The notes under the pieces: model-generated
The model's input: the letters and a program-made list of their open reading frames with translations, nothing else
Database searches by the model: none
Told to the model about the DNA's origin: nothing
Assembly: GCF_009183365.2 (NCBI RefSeq)
Contig: NZ_CP068230.1
Coordinates: 3,439,001-3,503,000 of the forward strand
From: Shewanella algae
Lineage (GTDB): Bacteria; Pseudomonadota; Gammaproteobacteria; Enterobacterales; Shewanellaceae
Direction of reading: 5' to 3'
DNA length: 64,000 bases
Part shown: piece by piece, positions 25,101-34,857 of the stretch
Numbering within the stretch: position 1 is the first letter of the stretch
Layout: each line of letters begins with the position of its first letter
Made by a program: the position numbers and the translations under genes

Positions 25101-26645
25101 ATGTCCAGAAGGAATTCCACCACCACAGACAGGGAAGTCTGTCTGCAATCCACCGACGAACTCATTTCCACCACAGATCTTCGCGGCGTTATCACTTACG
25201 TCAACCCGGCCTTTGCTGAGATATCGGGTTTTTCTGAAGCCGAGCTGTTGGGCCACAGCCACAACATGGTTCGCCATCCCGACATGCCCAAGGCGGCCTT
25301 TGCCGAAATGTGGCAATGCCTCAAGGCCGGCAGTTCCTGGCGGGGATTGGTCAAAAACCGTTGTAAGGACGGTGGTTTTTACTGGGTCGATGCTTTCGTG
25401 TCCCCCATCTTTGAACAGGGAAAAATCATTGGTTATCAATCTGTCAGGGTTAAACCCAGTCAAGGCACCATCAAACGGGCCATCAAGGTATACAGTCGCC
25501 TGAATCAGGGCAAAAGAGTCAAAGATCCGCTGACGCTGACGCAAAAACGCTTGCTTTCGGCACTGGTGGCCGGCTCTGGCTTACTGCTTAGCGGCTATAT
25601 CTGGGGCTGGGGCGTGGTGTTGGCCGGAGCCATGTTGATGGCGCTCAATCTGGCTATCTTCTATGACGAAGCCTTTCGTATTCCGGCACGATTGATGGCA
25701 CTCAAGCAAGAGTACGATTCTGTCAGTCGCTTCATCTATGCCGGGCACGATACGTCATCCGTGCTCGAATTTCAGTTGCAGCGTAAGACCGCCATGCTTC
25801 AGGGCGTTTTGGGCCGGACTCAGGATCAAGCGCTTAAAACCAATGATATTGCCGCTCAGTTGGTGGTGGCCACAGAGCAGGCCAGAGTCGGCATGGATCT
25901 GGAACAACAACAGATGCAGCAGATAGCCAGTGCCATCGAAGAGCTGCATGCCACTATCAGTGAGGTGGCTGACAACACCCAGGCAACCTCAGGCCGTATA
26001 GATGAGGCTTATGGCCTATGTCGTCAAAGCCGGGATGTGATGCATCAGAACAGTGAACACATTCTCCACCTGGCCGATGATGTTGCCAGGGCGGCTTCCA
26101 ATGCCAAACGCCTGAACGATGAAGCACAGCAAGTTGCCAACGCCATGTCGGAAATCGACGCCATTGCCGACCAAACCAACCTGCTGGCTCTCAATGCAGC
26201 CATAGAAGCAGCCAGAGCCGGCGAACAGGGACGCGGCTTTGCGGTGGTCGCCGATGAGGTCAGAGCCTTATCCGGCCGCACCCAGCAGTCCACCAAGAGT
26301 ATATCTGCCAGCATAGAGGCCATGTTCAGCATGCTGACCCAGTGGGCCAATGAGATGGAAGCCAGTAGACAACAGGCACAGAAGTGCGCCACCGAAGCAT
26401 TGTCGGCTGTGGAGTCCATCAACACAGTTAACCAAGGGATGGCTGAAATACACGATCTCGCCAGACAAAACGCCGTGGCGGCAACCCAGCAAGGGCAAGT
26501 AGTGCAAGAGATAGCAGGCGGCATACAGACGATTCACGGCGCCACCAATGACAATGTCAGCGCCCTGTGTCAGGTTGAGCAAGCCGTATTGCAGTTAAAG
26601 GCCAGTGCCGACAGGTCGCTGAACCTGAGACAGACTTTCGGCTGA
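25101..26645 (+). CDS. PAS-containing methyl-accepting chemotaxis protein (Aer-like)
   Basis: A 514-aa energy/redox-taxis type chemoreceptor. The N-terminal PAS domain (~15-125) has the Aer-like sequence GVITYVNPAFAEISGFSEAELLG and NMVRHPDMPKAAF. Two closely spaced membrane helices (~150-190) with almost no periplasmic loop anchor it, so sensing is cytoplasmic. The conserved hairpin tip is at ~350-400 (DQTNLLALNAAIEAARAGEQ, RGFAVVADEVRALSGRTQQS). It has no C-terminal CheR-binding pentapeptide. Cofactor (FAD or haem) cannot be told from the sequence. No che genes are nearby. Confidence 0.93.
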   Translation: MSRRNSTTTDREVCLQSTDELISTTDLRGVITYVNPAFAEISGFSEAELLGHSHNMVRHPDMPKAAFAEMWQCLKAGSSWRGLVKNRCKDGGFYWVDAFVSPIFEQGKIIGYQSVRVKPSQGTIKRAIKVYSRLNQGKRVKDPLTLTQKRLLSALVAGSGLLLSGYIWGWGVVLAGAMLMALNLAIFYDEAFRIPARLMALKQEYDSVSRFIYAGHDTSSVLEFQLQRKTAMLQGVLGRTQDQALKTNDIAAQLVVATEQARVGMDLEQQQMQQIASAIEELHATISEVADNTQATSGRIDEAYGLCRQSRDVMHQNSEHILHLADDVARAASNAKRLNDEAQQVANAMSEIDAIADQTNLLALNAAIEAARAGEQGRGFAVVADEVRALSGRTQQSTKSISASIEAMFSMLTQWANEMEASRQQAQKCATEALSAVESINTVNQGMAEIHDLARQNAVAATQQGQVVQEIAGGIQTIHGATNDNVSALCQVEQAVLQLKASADRSLNLRQTFG

Positions 26646-26810
26646 TACCAAAGCCCAGGTTCAGCCTGAATAACAAATATTTAACCATTTCTTTTTGAAG
26701 GATTTTTCATAAGGAATTGCTCAAATAATAATTAAGCAAGGACAGGAAATAACTATGCTGTTGTGATCAAAGAGACAGAACTGACAGCGAATGAATTTAC
26801 ATAGCCGCGC

Positions 26811-26834
26811 TAAGGGGGTAATCTTGCCCCCTTA
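26811..26834. other. Hairpin in the 26646-26937 intergenic region
   Basis: TAAGGGGG/CCCCCTTA with an 8-base loop; no T tract on the plus strand, so it is a weak terminator candidate for the chemoreceptor gene or a 5'-UTR structure of the next gene. Nothing else was recognised in this ~290-bp gap. Confidence 0.35.
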
Positions 26835-26937
26835 AATTCGGGGGCCGGTTGAATGAAAATGCATTCAGAGCCAATATTGCCCCTGGCGAGTAGCTTTGTT
26901 ACTCATCCAATTAGTGTAGATTCAGGGTGTAATAACC

Positions 26938-28296
26938 GTGGCAGACGAAAAACAACCCCGCAACATAACAACCATACTCACCTTCCTGGTGCCATCTCTG
27001 CTCGGCGTCTTACTCTTTATGACGCCTATCAGCTATAACAACGAACTGACCATTCCTGTGGCGGTGTTGGCCGGTGAACTCAAGAATTTGCTCAATGATT
27101 ATTTGACCAGCATAATTTGCGCCATAGTGGTATTTACCGCCACGGCCAGTGTATTGGTGAAACTCCTGCGCCCCGGTTTTATCCGCCGCAGCAAGTTTCT
27201 CAATTCCCTGTTGAATATCAGCCCTGCCTGGCTCTTGGTCAGGGTTTTGGGCGCCATATTTATCTGTCTGACCTTCTTCCAGGTTGGCCCTGAGATGCTC
27301 ATAGCCGATTCCACCGGCGCCTTGGTGATGAATGGCCTGTTGCCACTGTTGTTCTGTGTATTCTTTTTTGCCGGTATGTTCCTGCCTTTGTTGCTCAACT
27401 TTGGCCTGCTGGAACTCTTCGGAACCTTACTGACCAAGTTGATGCGGCCGGTGTTCAACCTACCGGGACGCAGCGCCATCGACTGTATGGCCTCCTGGCT
27501 CGGGGATGGTAGCGTTGGTATTTTGCTGACCAGTAAACAGTATGAGAACCGCTTCTATACCCAGCGTGAAGCGGCGGTTATCGGCACCACCTTCTCGGCA
27601 GTCTCCATCACTTTTACCCTTGTGGTACTCACCCAAGTGAAACTGCAGGCAATGTTTGTACCCTTCTACCTGACAGTCTGTCTGGCCGGCATTGTTGCCG
27701 CCATAATAGTGCCCAAGTTGCCGCCGCTGTCGCGCAAGAAGGATGTTTATGTTGATGGCAGCCCCAGACAGAAAGATGATGAGTCGCTGCCAGAAGGTCA
27801 TAACTCTCTGTCCTGGGGACTGGATCTGGCGCTCACCAAGGCGTCCCACACAGGTGGCGTATTCAAGGTGCTCTCCGAAGGGGTGAAAAATGTCATCGAT
27901 ATGATCTTCGGTGTGCTCCCCGTCGTAATGGCATTAGGTACCATAGCTCTGGTCATCGCCGAATACACCCCGGTATTTAACTATCTTGGTAAGCCTTTTA
28001 TTCCATTGTTGGAACTGATGCAGATCCCCGAAGCTACCCAAGCCTCCAAGACTATCGTCGTCGGGTTTGCCGATATGTTTATCCCCTCGATTCTGGCCAC
28101 CAGCATAGAATCCGACATGACACGCTTTGTGATTGCGGCGCTGTCTGTCACCCAATTGATCTACATGAGTGAAGTAGGTGCCTTGCTTATCGGCAGCAAG
28201 ATACCGGTGAAAATTTGGGAGTTGTTTGCCATCTTCCTGCTGCGAACCCTGGTTACTCTGCCTGTGATTGCCGGGATGGCACATCTACTGTTCTAA
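26938..28296 (+). CDS. YjiH family membrane protein with nucleoside-recognition (Gate) domain
   Basis: A 452-aa inner-membrane protein with about ten hydrophobic helices, the Gate domain pattern twice (e.g. IDCMASWLGDGSVGILLTSKQYE and ASKTIVVGFADMFIPSIL), and a hydrophilic loop at ~275-300. The YjiH family is related to concentrative nucleoside transporters and sporulation SpmA/B proteins, but its substrate is not established. The start is GTG at 26938 with a weak AGGGTG ribosome-binding site. A strong terminator follows; it is monocistronic. Confidence 0.85.
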   Translation: MADEKQPRNITTILTFLVPSLLGVLLFMTPISYNNELTIPVAVLAGELKNLLNDYLTSIICAIVVFTATASVLVKLLRPGFIRRSKFLNSLLNISPAWLLVRVLGAIFICLTFFQVGPEMLIADSTGALVMNGLLPLLFCVFFFAGMFLPLLLNFGLLELFGTLLTKLMRPVFNLPGRSAIDCMASWLGDGSVGILLTSKQYENRFYTQREAAVIGTTFSAVSITFTLVVLTQVKLQAMFVPFYLTVCLAGIVAAIIVPKLPPLSRKKDVYVDGSPRQKDDESLPEGHNSLSWGLDLALTKASHTGGVFKVLSEGVKNVIDMIFGVLPVVMALGTIALVIAEYTPVFNYLGKPFIPLLELMQIPEATQASKTIVVGFADMFIPSILATSIESDMTRFVIAALSVTQLIYMSEVGALLIGSKIPVKIWELFAIFLLRTLVTLPVIAGMAHLLF

Positions 28297-28322
28297 GGGC
28301 AATTTAGCCGGACTTCCCCACA

Positions 28323-28348
28323 ACGGCCGCTACATGCGGCCGTTTTTT
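28323..28348 (+). terminator. Intrinsic terminator of the YjiH-family gene
   Basis: ACGGCCGC/GCGGCCGT stem, TACAT loop, then a T tract. Confidence 0.88.
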
Positions 28349-28435
28349 ATTTCTAAGCACTAGAATGTGCTCACAAAATTCGCATTTCGGCCACCAGCAT
28401 CTACACTGAAAAAAGTTCGTTTTTGAGGCTTTTCG

Positions 28436-31400
28436 GTGAAAATCTTTGCGTTGCTGCTCCTTTTTACGGCACTTTGGTGCCTCGATAGCCTGACGCCGTC
28501 ATTGGGCTATCGCCCTGTCCTTGAGCAATTTCAGGCCGAAGACGGCTTGTCGATGAACACTGTCAATGACCTCGCCACAGACGATCGTGGTCACCTGTGG
28601 ATAGCCACACAAGCCGGACTCAACCGCTTCGATGGCGAACATTTCAGAATCTACAGTAAGCAGGACGCTCCCTACGGTCCTAGTGGCAATCACATTGAAA
28701 GGCTACTGTTTTCAAGCCAGAAGGAGTTGTGGCTGCTGACCTTGAGCGATGGCCTGAATCTTTATCATCCGGACAGTGGCCGCTTTGAAATATTGGGTGC
28801 CGAAGCCGATCTGCCGCTGACCGGGATCCGCGAGCTGGCAGAAGACAAGCAAGGCATGCTCTGGCTGCTGATGGATGATGCCAAGGTTTGGCGCTACGAC
28901 CCAAAACGCCGCCAACGCCTGGATAGCCAGCAGCTTCAGACAAATACCGTTTCACAACTGAGGTTTTATGCAACGCCTTCCGGCGACTTGTATCTTGCAG
29001 GAGACTCGCTCTGGCAGCTGGATGACAGCAAGTCCTGGCAACAGATGACAATATTGCCGCAGTCTGCTCAGGTAGAGTCTCTGATACAGGCCAAAGACGG
29101 CAGTTTATGGCTCGCAAGCAAAGGAACGCTCTGGCACTGGTCTTTGGGAACCGAGGCCGTGCCTTACTCCATCAACCAACTTGGCGATGCCGGCATTCGG
29201 CATATGGTTTTGGATCCACAGCAACGTCTCTGGTTGGCGGTGGATAAACTCGGTCTAGTGCGGTTTACACCTCAAACCCGGGAGCTTCTTTGGCAACAAA
29301 ACAGCGATGGCAAGACCATCCAGACGCTGCATCTGGATGACAGCAACCAACTTTGGATAGCGACCAAGGGAGCCGGTCTCGGTAAGCTGGATCTCAATCA
29401 GGAAGCCATGGGAAAACTGCTCCCCAACAGTTTCGAGAACCACAACCTGGGTAATGGCGATGTCAGAGCGATTTTTCGCGATCATCTGGGGCAACTCTGG
29501 GTCGGCACCGCCAGCGGCCTTTATCAGGCACTGGAGTCTGACTCGGGCAAAATTCAAGGCTTCAAACCCTCGCCGCTGGCAAGCCAACTGCTGGATAAGG
29601 CCTTTATCGGTTTTATCAAAGAAGACAGTCAGGGCCGGCTGTGGATTGGCACCCGGGGCGAAGGCTTACTGATCTTCAATGCCGAGCGCGACAGCTATCT
29701 GCACTATCGCCATCAGGCCAATGAACCGGGCTCACTGCCGGCCAACACCCTCTACAGTTTAACCTTTGATCAAAGTGGCATTGCCTGGATAGCAACCAAA
29801 GAAGCCGGAGTCAGCCGTTATCTTGGTATCGAAAAAGGCTTTGCCGCGCCGGACGCCACGCCGCTGCCCAAAACAGAAACCACTTCGATACTGGAGGATA
29901 ACGGCGGCAATATCTGGATCACCAGTTACGGTGAAGGCCTATTCAGGCTCAAGCCGGATGGCAGTGTATCTCATTGGTCCACGGATACTGAAGTCCCTCT
30001 ACCCAGCAAGCACCTGTTTTCCATCTACCAACATCCGGATGGACAGTTATGGGTAGCATCCAGCGACGGCGTATTCTCATTCGCCCCGGATAGCGGGCAG
30101 TATCAAATGTTTGACCGCCAACACGGCCTGATAGGCGATGTCGCCTACCTGATGCAACATGATGCCGACAACAAACTCTGGGTTGGCAGCGCCAGCGGCC
30201 TGTCGTGGCTGGATCCCGCAACAGGCACAAGCCGGAATTTTGCTTATGAAGATGGCTTGCAAGCCAACGAGTTCAACTTTGGCGCCGGATTTCTCGATCG
30301 GGACGGTAGCCTGTTTCTCGGCGGTGTAAAAGGCCTCAACCATATTCAGCCCCCCGCTTTACCCGCGAGGAAACCTCCGGAGCAGCCGATCATAGATGAA
30401 CTGCAGGCCCTGGGGCAAACACAAGAGCACGCACCAAAACCCTGGAGCCGACAGAAACTGGTTCTGGGGGTTGATGCCTTGCCGCTGAGTCTCAAATTCC
30501 ACAGCCCGAACCTGCATCACGCCAGGCATCTTGAGTATCAATACAAACTCGAAGGCATGCAGCAGGAGTGGCTCAATACACGGGGGGCCAGAACCGCCTT
30601 CTTCCCGGCGCTCAAACCCGGTGACTATCGCTTTATGGTCAGAGCCGTGGATATTGACGGCAATACCAGCCCGGCGCAGAGCCTGCAGCTGAGCATAACC
30701 CCCAGGCCCTGGCAAAGCCCCTGGGCTTATACTATTTACAGCTTATTGTTGCTGAGCTTGATATTTGGCTTTGCCTATAACAGGTGGCAGAAGTTTATTG
30801 AGCAACGAAAACTGCTGCAACAGGTGGCGAGCAGCGAGCAAAAGCTGCAACTGGCACTTATCGGCAGTGGTGATGAGTTTTGGGATTGGGATTTGCAGGC
30901 TCAGGAGGCCAATCGCAATAACGCATTTCTCTGGTATCCCGAGCCCGAAACCCACCTGAAAGATACACTGGAGCGCTGTGTCCATCCCGAAGACTTGCCG
31001 CTCATCTGGCCCGAGATTGATGCCTGCCTCCATAAAGGCCGGCAAGAATTTGAACTCAGCTATCGCGGCAAGACCCAGGACGACAGCTGGCTTTGGGTAC
31101 TCAACCGTGGCCGGGTCATGGCCAGGGATCAAGAGGGGCGCCCTTTAAGGATTACAGGAACCATCAAGGATATTCAGAAACTGAAAGAAACCGAATCGGC
31201 ACTGCGTCGTTTCAATCAGGAGTTGGAGCAGAGGGTTAAACAGCGCACTGAAGCGCTGCAACAGAGCAATGATGAACTGAACCACACACTGGAAGAGTTA
31301 CGACTGGCGCAGTCTGAGCTGCTGGATAAGGAGAAAATGGCCACACTTGGTGGTCTGGTTGCCAGCATCACCCATGAAGTCAACACTCCCATAGGTATCT

Positions 31401-32086
31401 GTGTCACCGCGGCTTCGCATCTGGCGGAGAATGTTAAAGCCTTCAACAAGCGCTTTTACGCCGAGGATGTCGATCAGCAGGATTTCGAACAGTACCAGAG
31501 TGAAGTGGCCGACTGCAGCCGACTGATGCTGACCAACCTGGAACGCGCCGCCAAGCTGATCCGCAGCTTCAAACAGCTCTCCGTCGATCAGTCCCATGAA
31601 GAACTGCGGGAATTTAACCTGGGGCACTATCTGGATGAGATTTTCCTGTCGCTCAACCCCATGTTGCACCGCTCGCCTCACAAGTACAGCTATCAATGCC
31701 CAGCCGACATCACCCTCAACTCCACTCCGGGCGTCTTTTACCAAATTATCAGTAACCTGTTTACCAATTCGCTGGTACACGCCTTTCCAGAAGGAAGCGA
31801 GGGACGGATGTCGCTCAATGTCAGCCGCACAGATAACGGCATAGAGCTTGTCTACCGTGATGATGGTTGCGGCATGAACACCGAAGTACAGCAGAATATT
31901 TTTGTTCCCTTTTTTACCACCAAACGCGGTAAAGGCGGCAGTGGCCTGGGGATGAACATAGTCTATAACCTGGTGACTCAAGTACTTGGCGGCGAGATCC
32001 GTCTGATCAGTGCACCGGGTCATGGCAGCGAGTTCCGCATCATACTGCCAAATGATATAGAGGTAAGTTCAGGGGCGTCACAATAA
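28436..32086 (+). CDS. Two-component-propeller sensor histidine kinase with PAS domain
   Basis: A 1216-aa membrane kinase. After a signal sequence it has periplasmic Reg_prop repeats forming beta propellers (~25-660; repeated DDRGHLWIAT, GQLWVGTASGL, GRLWIGTRGEGL), a Y_Y_Y domain (~690-755), one membrane helix (~763-780), a coiled segment, PAS/PAC (~800-925), a long coiled coil, the HisKA region with phospho-acceptor His in SITHEVNTPIG (~979), and an HATPase with NLFTNSLVHAF, DDGCGM and GSGLGMNIVYNLV. The start is GTG at 28436. Unlike many propeller sensors it has no receiver or AraC output domain, and no response regulator is adjacent. The ligand is unknown; carbohydrate signals are common in the family. 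Confidence 0.93.
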   Translation: MKIFALLLLFTALWCLDSLTPSLGYRPVLEQFQAEDGLSMNTVNDLATDDRGHLWIATQAGLNRFDGEHFRIYSKQDAPYGPSGNHIERLLFSSQKELWLLTLSDGLNLYHPDSGRFEILGAEADLPLTGIRELAEDKQGMLWLLMDDAKVWRYDPKRRQRLDSQQLQTNTVSQLRFYATPSGDLYLAGDSLWQLDDSKSWQQMTILPQSAQVESLIQAKDGSLWLASKGTLWHWSLGTEAVPYSINQLGDAGIRHMVLDPQQRLWLAVDKLGLVRFTPQTRELLWQQNSDGKTIQTLHLDDSNQLWIATKGAGLGKLDLNQEAMGKLLPNSFENHNLGNGDVRAIFRDHLGQLWVGTASGLYQALESDSGKIQGFKPSPLASQLLDKAFIGFIKEDSQGRLWIGTRGEGLLIFNAERDSYLHYRHQANEPGSLPANTLYSLTFDQSGIAWIATKEAGVSRYLGIEKGFAAPDATPLPKTETTSILEDNGGNIWITSYGEGLFRLKPDGSVSHWSTDTEVPLPSKHLFSIYQHPDGQLWVASSDGVFSFAPDSGQYQMFDRQHGLIGDVAYLMQHDADNKLWVGSASGLSWLDPATGTSRNFAYEDGLQANEFNFGAGFLDRDGSLFLGGVKGLNHIQPPALPARKPPEQPIIDELQALGQTQEHAPKPWSRQKLVLGVDALPLSLKFHSPNLHHARHLEYQYKLEGMQQEWLNTRGARTAFFPALKPGDYRFMVRAVDIDGNTSPAQSLQLSITPRPWQSPWAYTIYSLLLLSLIFGFAYNRWQKFIEQRKLLQQVASSEQKLQLALIGSGDEFWDWDLQAQEANRNNAFLWYPEPETHLKDTLERCVHPEDLPLIWPEIDACLHKGRQEFELSYRGKTQDDSWLWVLNRGRVMARDQEGRPLRITGTIKDIQKLKETESALRRFNQELEQRVKQRTEALQQSNDELNHTLEELRLAQSELLDKEKMATLGGLVASITHEVNTPIGICVTAASHLAENVKAFNKRFYAEDVDQQDFEQYQSEVADCSRLMLTNLERAAKLIRSFKQLSVDQSHEELREFNLGHYLDEIFLSLNPMLHRSPHKYSYQCPADITLNSTPGVFYQIISNLFTNSLVHAFPEGSEGRMSLNVSRTDNGIELVYRDDGCGMNTEVQQNIFVPFFTTKRGKGGSGLGMNIVYNLVTQVLGGEIRLISAPGHGSEFRIILPNDIEVSSGASQ

Positions 32087-32175
32087 GGTCATCAAGACGT
32101 CACTTCAAAGTCAAATAACCGACTTAGAGTCTTTCACAGTCAAACCCGTTTCACTGGTTTTATCCAGGAGCCGCG

Positions 32176-33042
32176 ATGAAAGACAGCAAGTCATTGGTCA
32201 ACAAACCATCGACATTTCACCCATCCTCCCGCCGCGCAGCCGAGTCTGTCATCAAGCTCAACGCCCTCTGGCTCTCGGATATTCACCTTGGCAGCATTGA
32301 CTGCAAGGCCGAATATCTGCTGCATTTCCTAAACAGCGTTCAGCCCAAGGTGCTGTATCTGGTGGGGGACATAGTCGATATCTGGGCCCTCAAACGCCGG
32401 GTATTCTGGCCCGAGAGTCACAACCAACTGCTGCAAAAACTGCTGCAAATGGCACAGAGCGGCATCAAGCTGGTGTATCTGCCCGGCAACCATGACGAGC
32501 TGTTTAAGGATTACCACCAGCTGCAACTCGCCGATGTCATTATCAGCAAAGAGTACCGACATCAAACCCTGAGTGGCAAGACCCTGCTGATGCTGCATGG
32601 CGATCAGTTTGACTCCGAAGTCTGTATCGGCCGCATCACCGCCCGCCTCGGCGATCACCTCTACGATGTATTGATGTTTCTCAACCGCCAGTTGCACAAG
32701 GTTCGCCGCCGTCTCGGTTACCCCTATTGGTCTTTGGCCGGCTTTATCAAGCAAAGAGTCGGCAAGGCTCAACAAGCCATCAACAGTTTTCGCGAAGCCG
32801 TGGTGCGTTATGGCCGCAAGCAGAAGGTGGACGGCATCATCTGTGGCCATATTCACCAGCCGGAGCTCACGGAAATGAGCGGCTTTATCTATGCCAATGA
32901 TGGTGACTGGGTAGAGAACTGCACCCTATTGACTGAAACCCTCGAGGGCGAGCTGCAACTCGAGCGCTGGAATGAACAACTGGGCCGGACCGAAGTACTG
33001 AAACGCTTCGCCTGGCAGGGACAAGAACAACAAGCTGCTTAA
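32176..33042 (+). CDS. LpxH-like UDP-2,3-diacylglucosamine diphosphatase family metallophosphoesterase
   Basis: A 288-aa calcineurin-like phosphoesterase. The metal-binding series is complete: SDIHLG, GDIVDIW, GNHDE, HGDQFD, GHIHQPE and NDGDWVENC. It resembles the LpxH2-type branch more than canonical LpxH, so hydrolysis of UDP-diacylglucosamine is not certain. AGGAG lies before the ATG. The next gene, an OlsF-like acyltransferase, starts 15 bases after its stop, so the pair probably forms an operon with a role in envelope lipids (inference). Confidence 0.88.
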   Translation: MKDSKSLVNKPSTFHPSSRRAAESVIKLNALWLSDIHLGSIDCKAEYLLHFLNSVQPKVLYLVGDIVDIWALKRRVFWPESHNQLLQKLLQMAQSGIKLVYLPGNHDELFKDYHQLQLADVIISKEYRHQTLSGKTLLMLHGDQFDSEVCIGRITARLGDHLYDVLMFLNRQLHKVRRRLGYPYWSLAGFIKQRVGKAQQAINSFREAVVRYGRKQKVDGIICGHIHQPELTEMSGFIYANDGDWVENCTLLTETLEGELQLERWNEQLGRTEVLKRFAWQGQEQQAA

Positions 33043-33057
33043 ATCAGGTACCCCATT

Positions 33058-34806
33058 ATGATGTTTACCGTCGATAAAGTCGTGGAATCCAATCTGCCCA
33101 ATATCAACAGCAAGCCTTGGCTCGCCAAGCCAACCAAGGCCTTACTGCGTTATCTGCTCAATGAGCGGGAGTGCAATGATATCGCCGGCCAATTCAGTTT
33201 TCTCAAGGGCGTGGATTTTGTTGAACAAGTGCTGGAAAGCTTTGCCGTCAGCTATACAGTGCCGGACAGTGAGGTGGAAAACATTCCCCATCAGGGCCGG
33301 GTCGTTATCTTCGCCAATCATCCGATAGGTTCGCTGGATGCTCTGGTGCTGATAAAACTAATCAGCGAAGTCAGGCCTGACATTAAAGTAGTTGCCAACG
33401 AGCTGCTGATGACACTGACGCCACTGCACAACATCCTACTGCCTGTTCGTAATATGACAGGCGGAACCCCCAGACAACACCTGGAGAAGATCCATCAACA
33501 TCTGCGCAGTGAAGGCGCTGTGCTCATCTTTCCATCGGGTGAGGTATCCAGGCTCAGACCAAACGGCATTCGCGATACCCAGTGGCAAACCGGCTTCCTG
33601 AAGATGGCTATCAGCTGCAATGCGCCGCTGCTGCCCATGTATGTCGATGCCAAGAACTCGGCGACCTTTTATGGTGCTTCCATCTTGTATAAACCTTTGG
33701 CTACCCTGCTGTTGGTCAAGGAGATGTTTAAACAAGCCAGTAATACTCTGCCGGTGCGTATCGGCGAGCTTATCCCGGCCGAAGCGGTCAGCGGCAGTGA
33801 CTTCCCACTCAAAACCCGGGTCAGTCTGCTGAAGAACCACCTCTATCGCATAGGCAAGAACCGCAGCCCACTGTTCAACACCCAGAGCGCCATCGCCCAT
33901 CCGGAAAAACGTCGTGAGTTGCAACAGGCTTTACTGCAGTGCGAACAACTTGGTCAAACTCAGGATGACAAGCAGATCTTCCTCTATCGCCATCAGGGCA
34001 GCAGCCCAGTGATGCGGGAAATAGGTCGGCTGCGGGAGCTGGCTTTTCGCGCCGTGGGTGAAGGCACGGGAAAACGCAGAGACATAGACAAATACGACTC
34101 CAGTTATCTGCACCTGGTACTCTGGGATCCCAAGGAGCTGGAGATAGTCGGCGCCTACCGTTTTGCCGAAGTCGCCCGCTTGCACAGTGCAGGTGAAAAC
34201 CTCTACAGTGAGTCACTGTTTCACTATCAAACAGAATTTGCTCCCTATTTCGCCAAGGGCCTGGAACTCGGCCGCAGCTTTGTGCAACCTAAATATTGGG
34301 GAAAGCGCAGTCTCGATTATCTCTGGTACGGCATAGGTGCCTTTCTGGCTCGTCATCCCGGCTACCGCTACCTTTTCGGTCCTGTGACCATAAGCAATCA
34401 GTTGCCGGCACAGGCCAAGGAGATGTTGGTGCACTTCTACCTGCAGCAGTTTCCCTGTAAGACACAGCTGGCACAGTCTTTCACGCCTTTTGGTCTGCCT
34501 CCTGAGCGCCAGGCTGAACTGGATAAGCTCTATGTTGATTCAGATTACCAAGGCGCATTCAAATTGCTCAAGCAGACCCTTGCCAGTATGGGCGCCGCTG
34601 TGCCAACTCTCTACAAGCAATACGGCGAACTTTGCCAGCCTGATGGGGTGCGCTTTCTCGCCTTTGGAGTGGATGCCGACTTTGCCGACTGTATCGATGG
34701 TTTGGTGCTGGTGGACTTGGACAAGCTCAAGTTCAAGAAACGCAGCCGCTATATCGATTGTCATCTGCAAGAACTCAATCAGCAAGATGACAACGCTCCG
34801 AGTTAG
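33058..34806 (+). CDS. olsF: OlsF-like bifunctional acyltransferase (PlsC-type plus OlsB-type)
   Basis: A 582-aa protein joining two acyltransferases. The N-terminal half (~75-260) is a glycerophosphate/lysophospholipid acyltransferase fold with FANHPIGSLD (HX4D) and IFPSGEVSRL. The C-terminal half (~320-470) is an OlsB/GNAT-type N-acyltransferase: VMREIGRLRELAFR, LELGRSFVQPKYWGKRSLDYLWYGIGAFL and YRYLFGPVTISNQ. This is the arrangement of OlsF, which makes ornithine lipids in one protein by N- and O-acylation; the alternative is a related amino acid-lipid synthase. Translation could begin at the ATG at 33058 or 33061. It follows the LpxH-like gene closely. Confidence 0.8.
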   Translation: MMFTVDKVVESNLPNINSKPWLAKPTKALLRYLLNERECNDIAGQFSFLKGVDFVEQVLESFAVSYTVPDSEVENIPHQGRVVIFANHPIGSLDALVLIKLISEVRPDIKVVANELLMTLTPLHNILLPVRNMTGGTPRQHLEKIHQHLRSEGAVLIFPSGEVSRLRPNGIRDTQWQTGFLKMAISCNAPLLPMYVDAKNSATFYGASILYKPLATLLLVKEMFKQASNTLPVRIGELIPAEAVSGSDFPLKTRVSLLKNHLYRIGKNRSPLFNTQSAIAHPEKRRELQQALLQCEQLGQTQDDKQIFLYRHQGSSPVMREIGRLRELAFRAVGEGTGKRRDIDKYDSSYLHLVLWDPKELEIVGAYRFAEVARLHSAGENLYSESLFHYQTEFAPYFAKGLELGRSFVQPKYWGKRSLDYLWYGIGAFLARHPGYRYLFGPVTISNQLPAQAKEMLVHFYLQQFPCKTQLAQSFTPFGLPPERQAELDKLYVDSDYQGAFKLLKQTLASMGAAVPTLYKQYGELCQPDGVRFLAFGVDADFADCIDGLVLVDLDKLKFKKRSRYIDCHLQELNQQDDNAPS

Positions 34807-34857
34807 CATTATTGACAGGGCTCTGATATAACAAAGAAAAGGTTATGGAGGATCCCT

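Noticed and set aside
31298..32023. 241-codon minus-strand frame opposite the propeller kinase
   Set aside because: It overlaps the HisKA/ATPase coding region and has no ribosome-binding site or motif.
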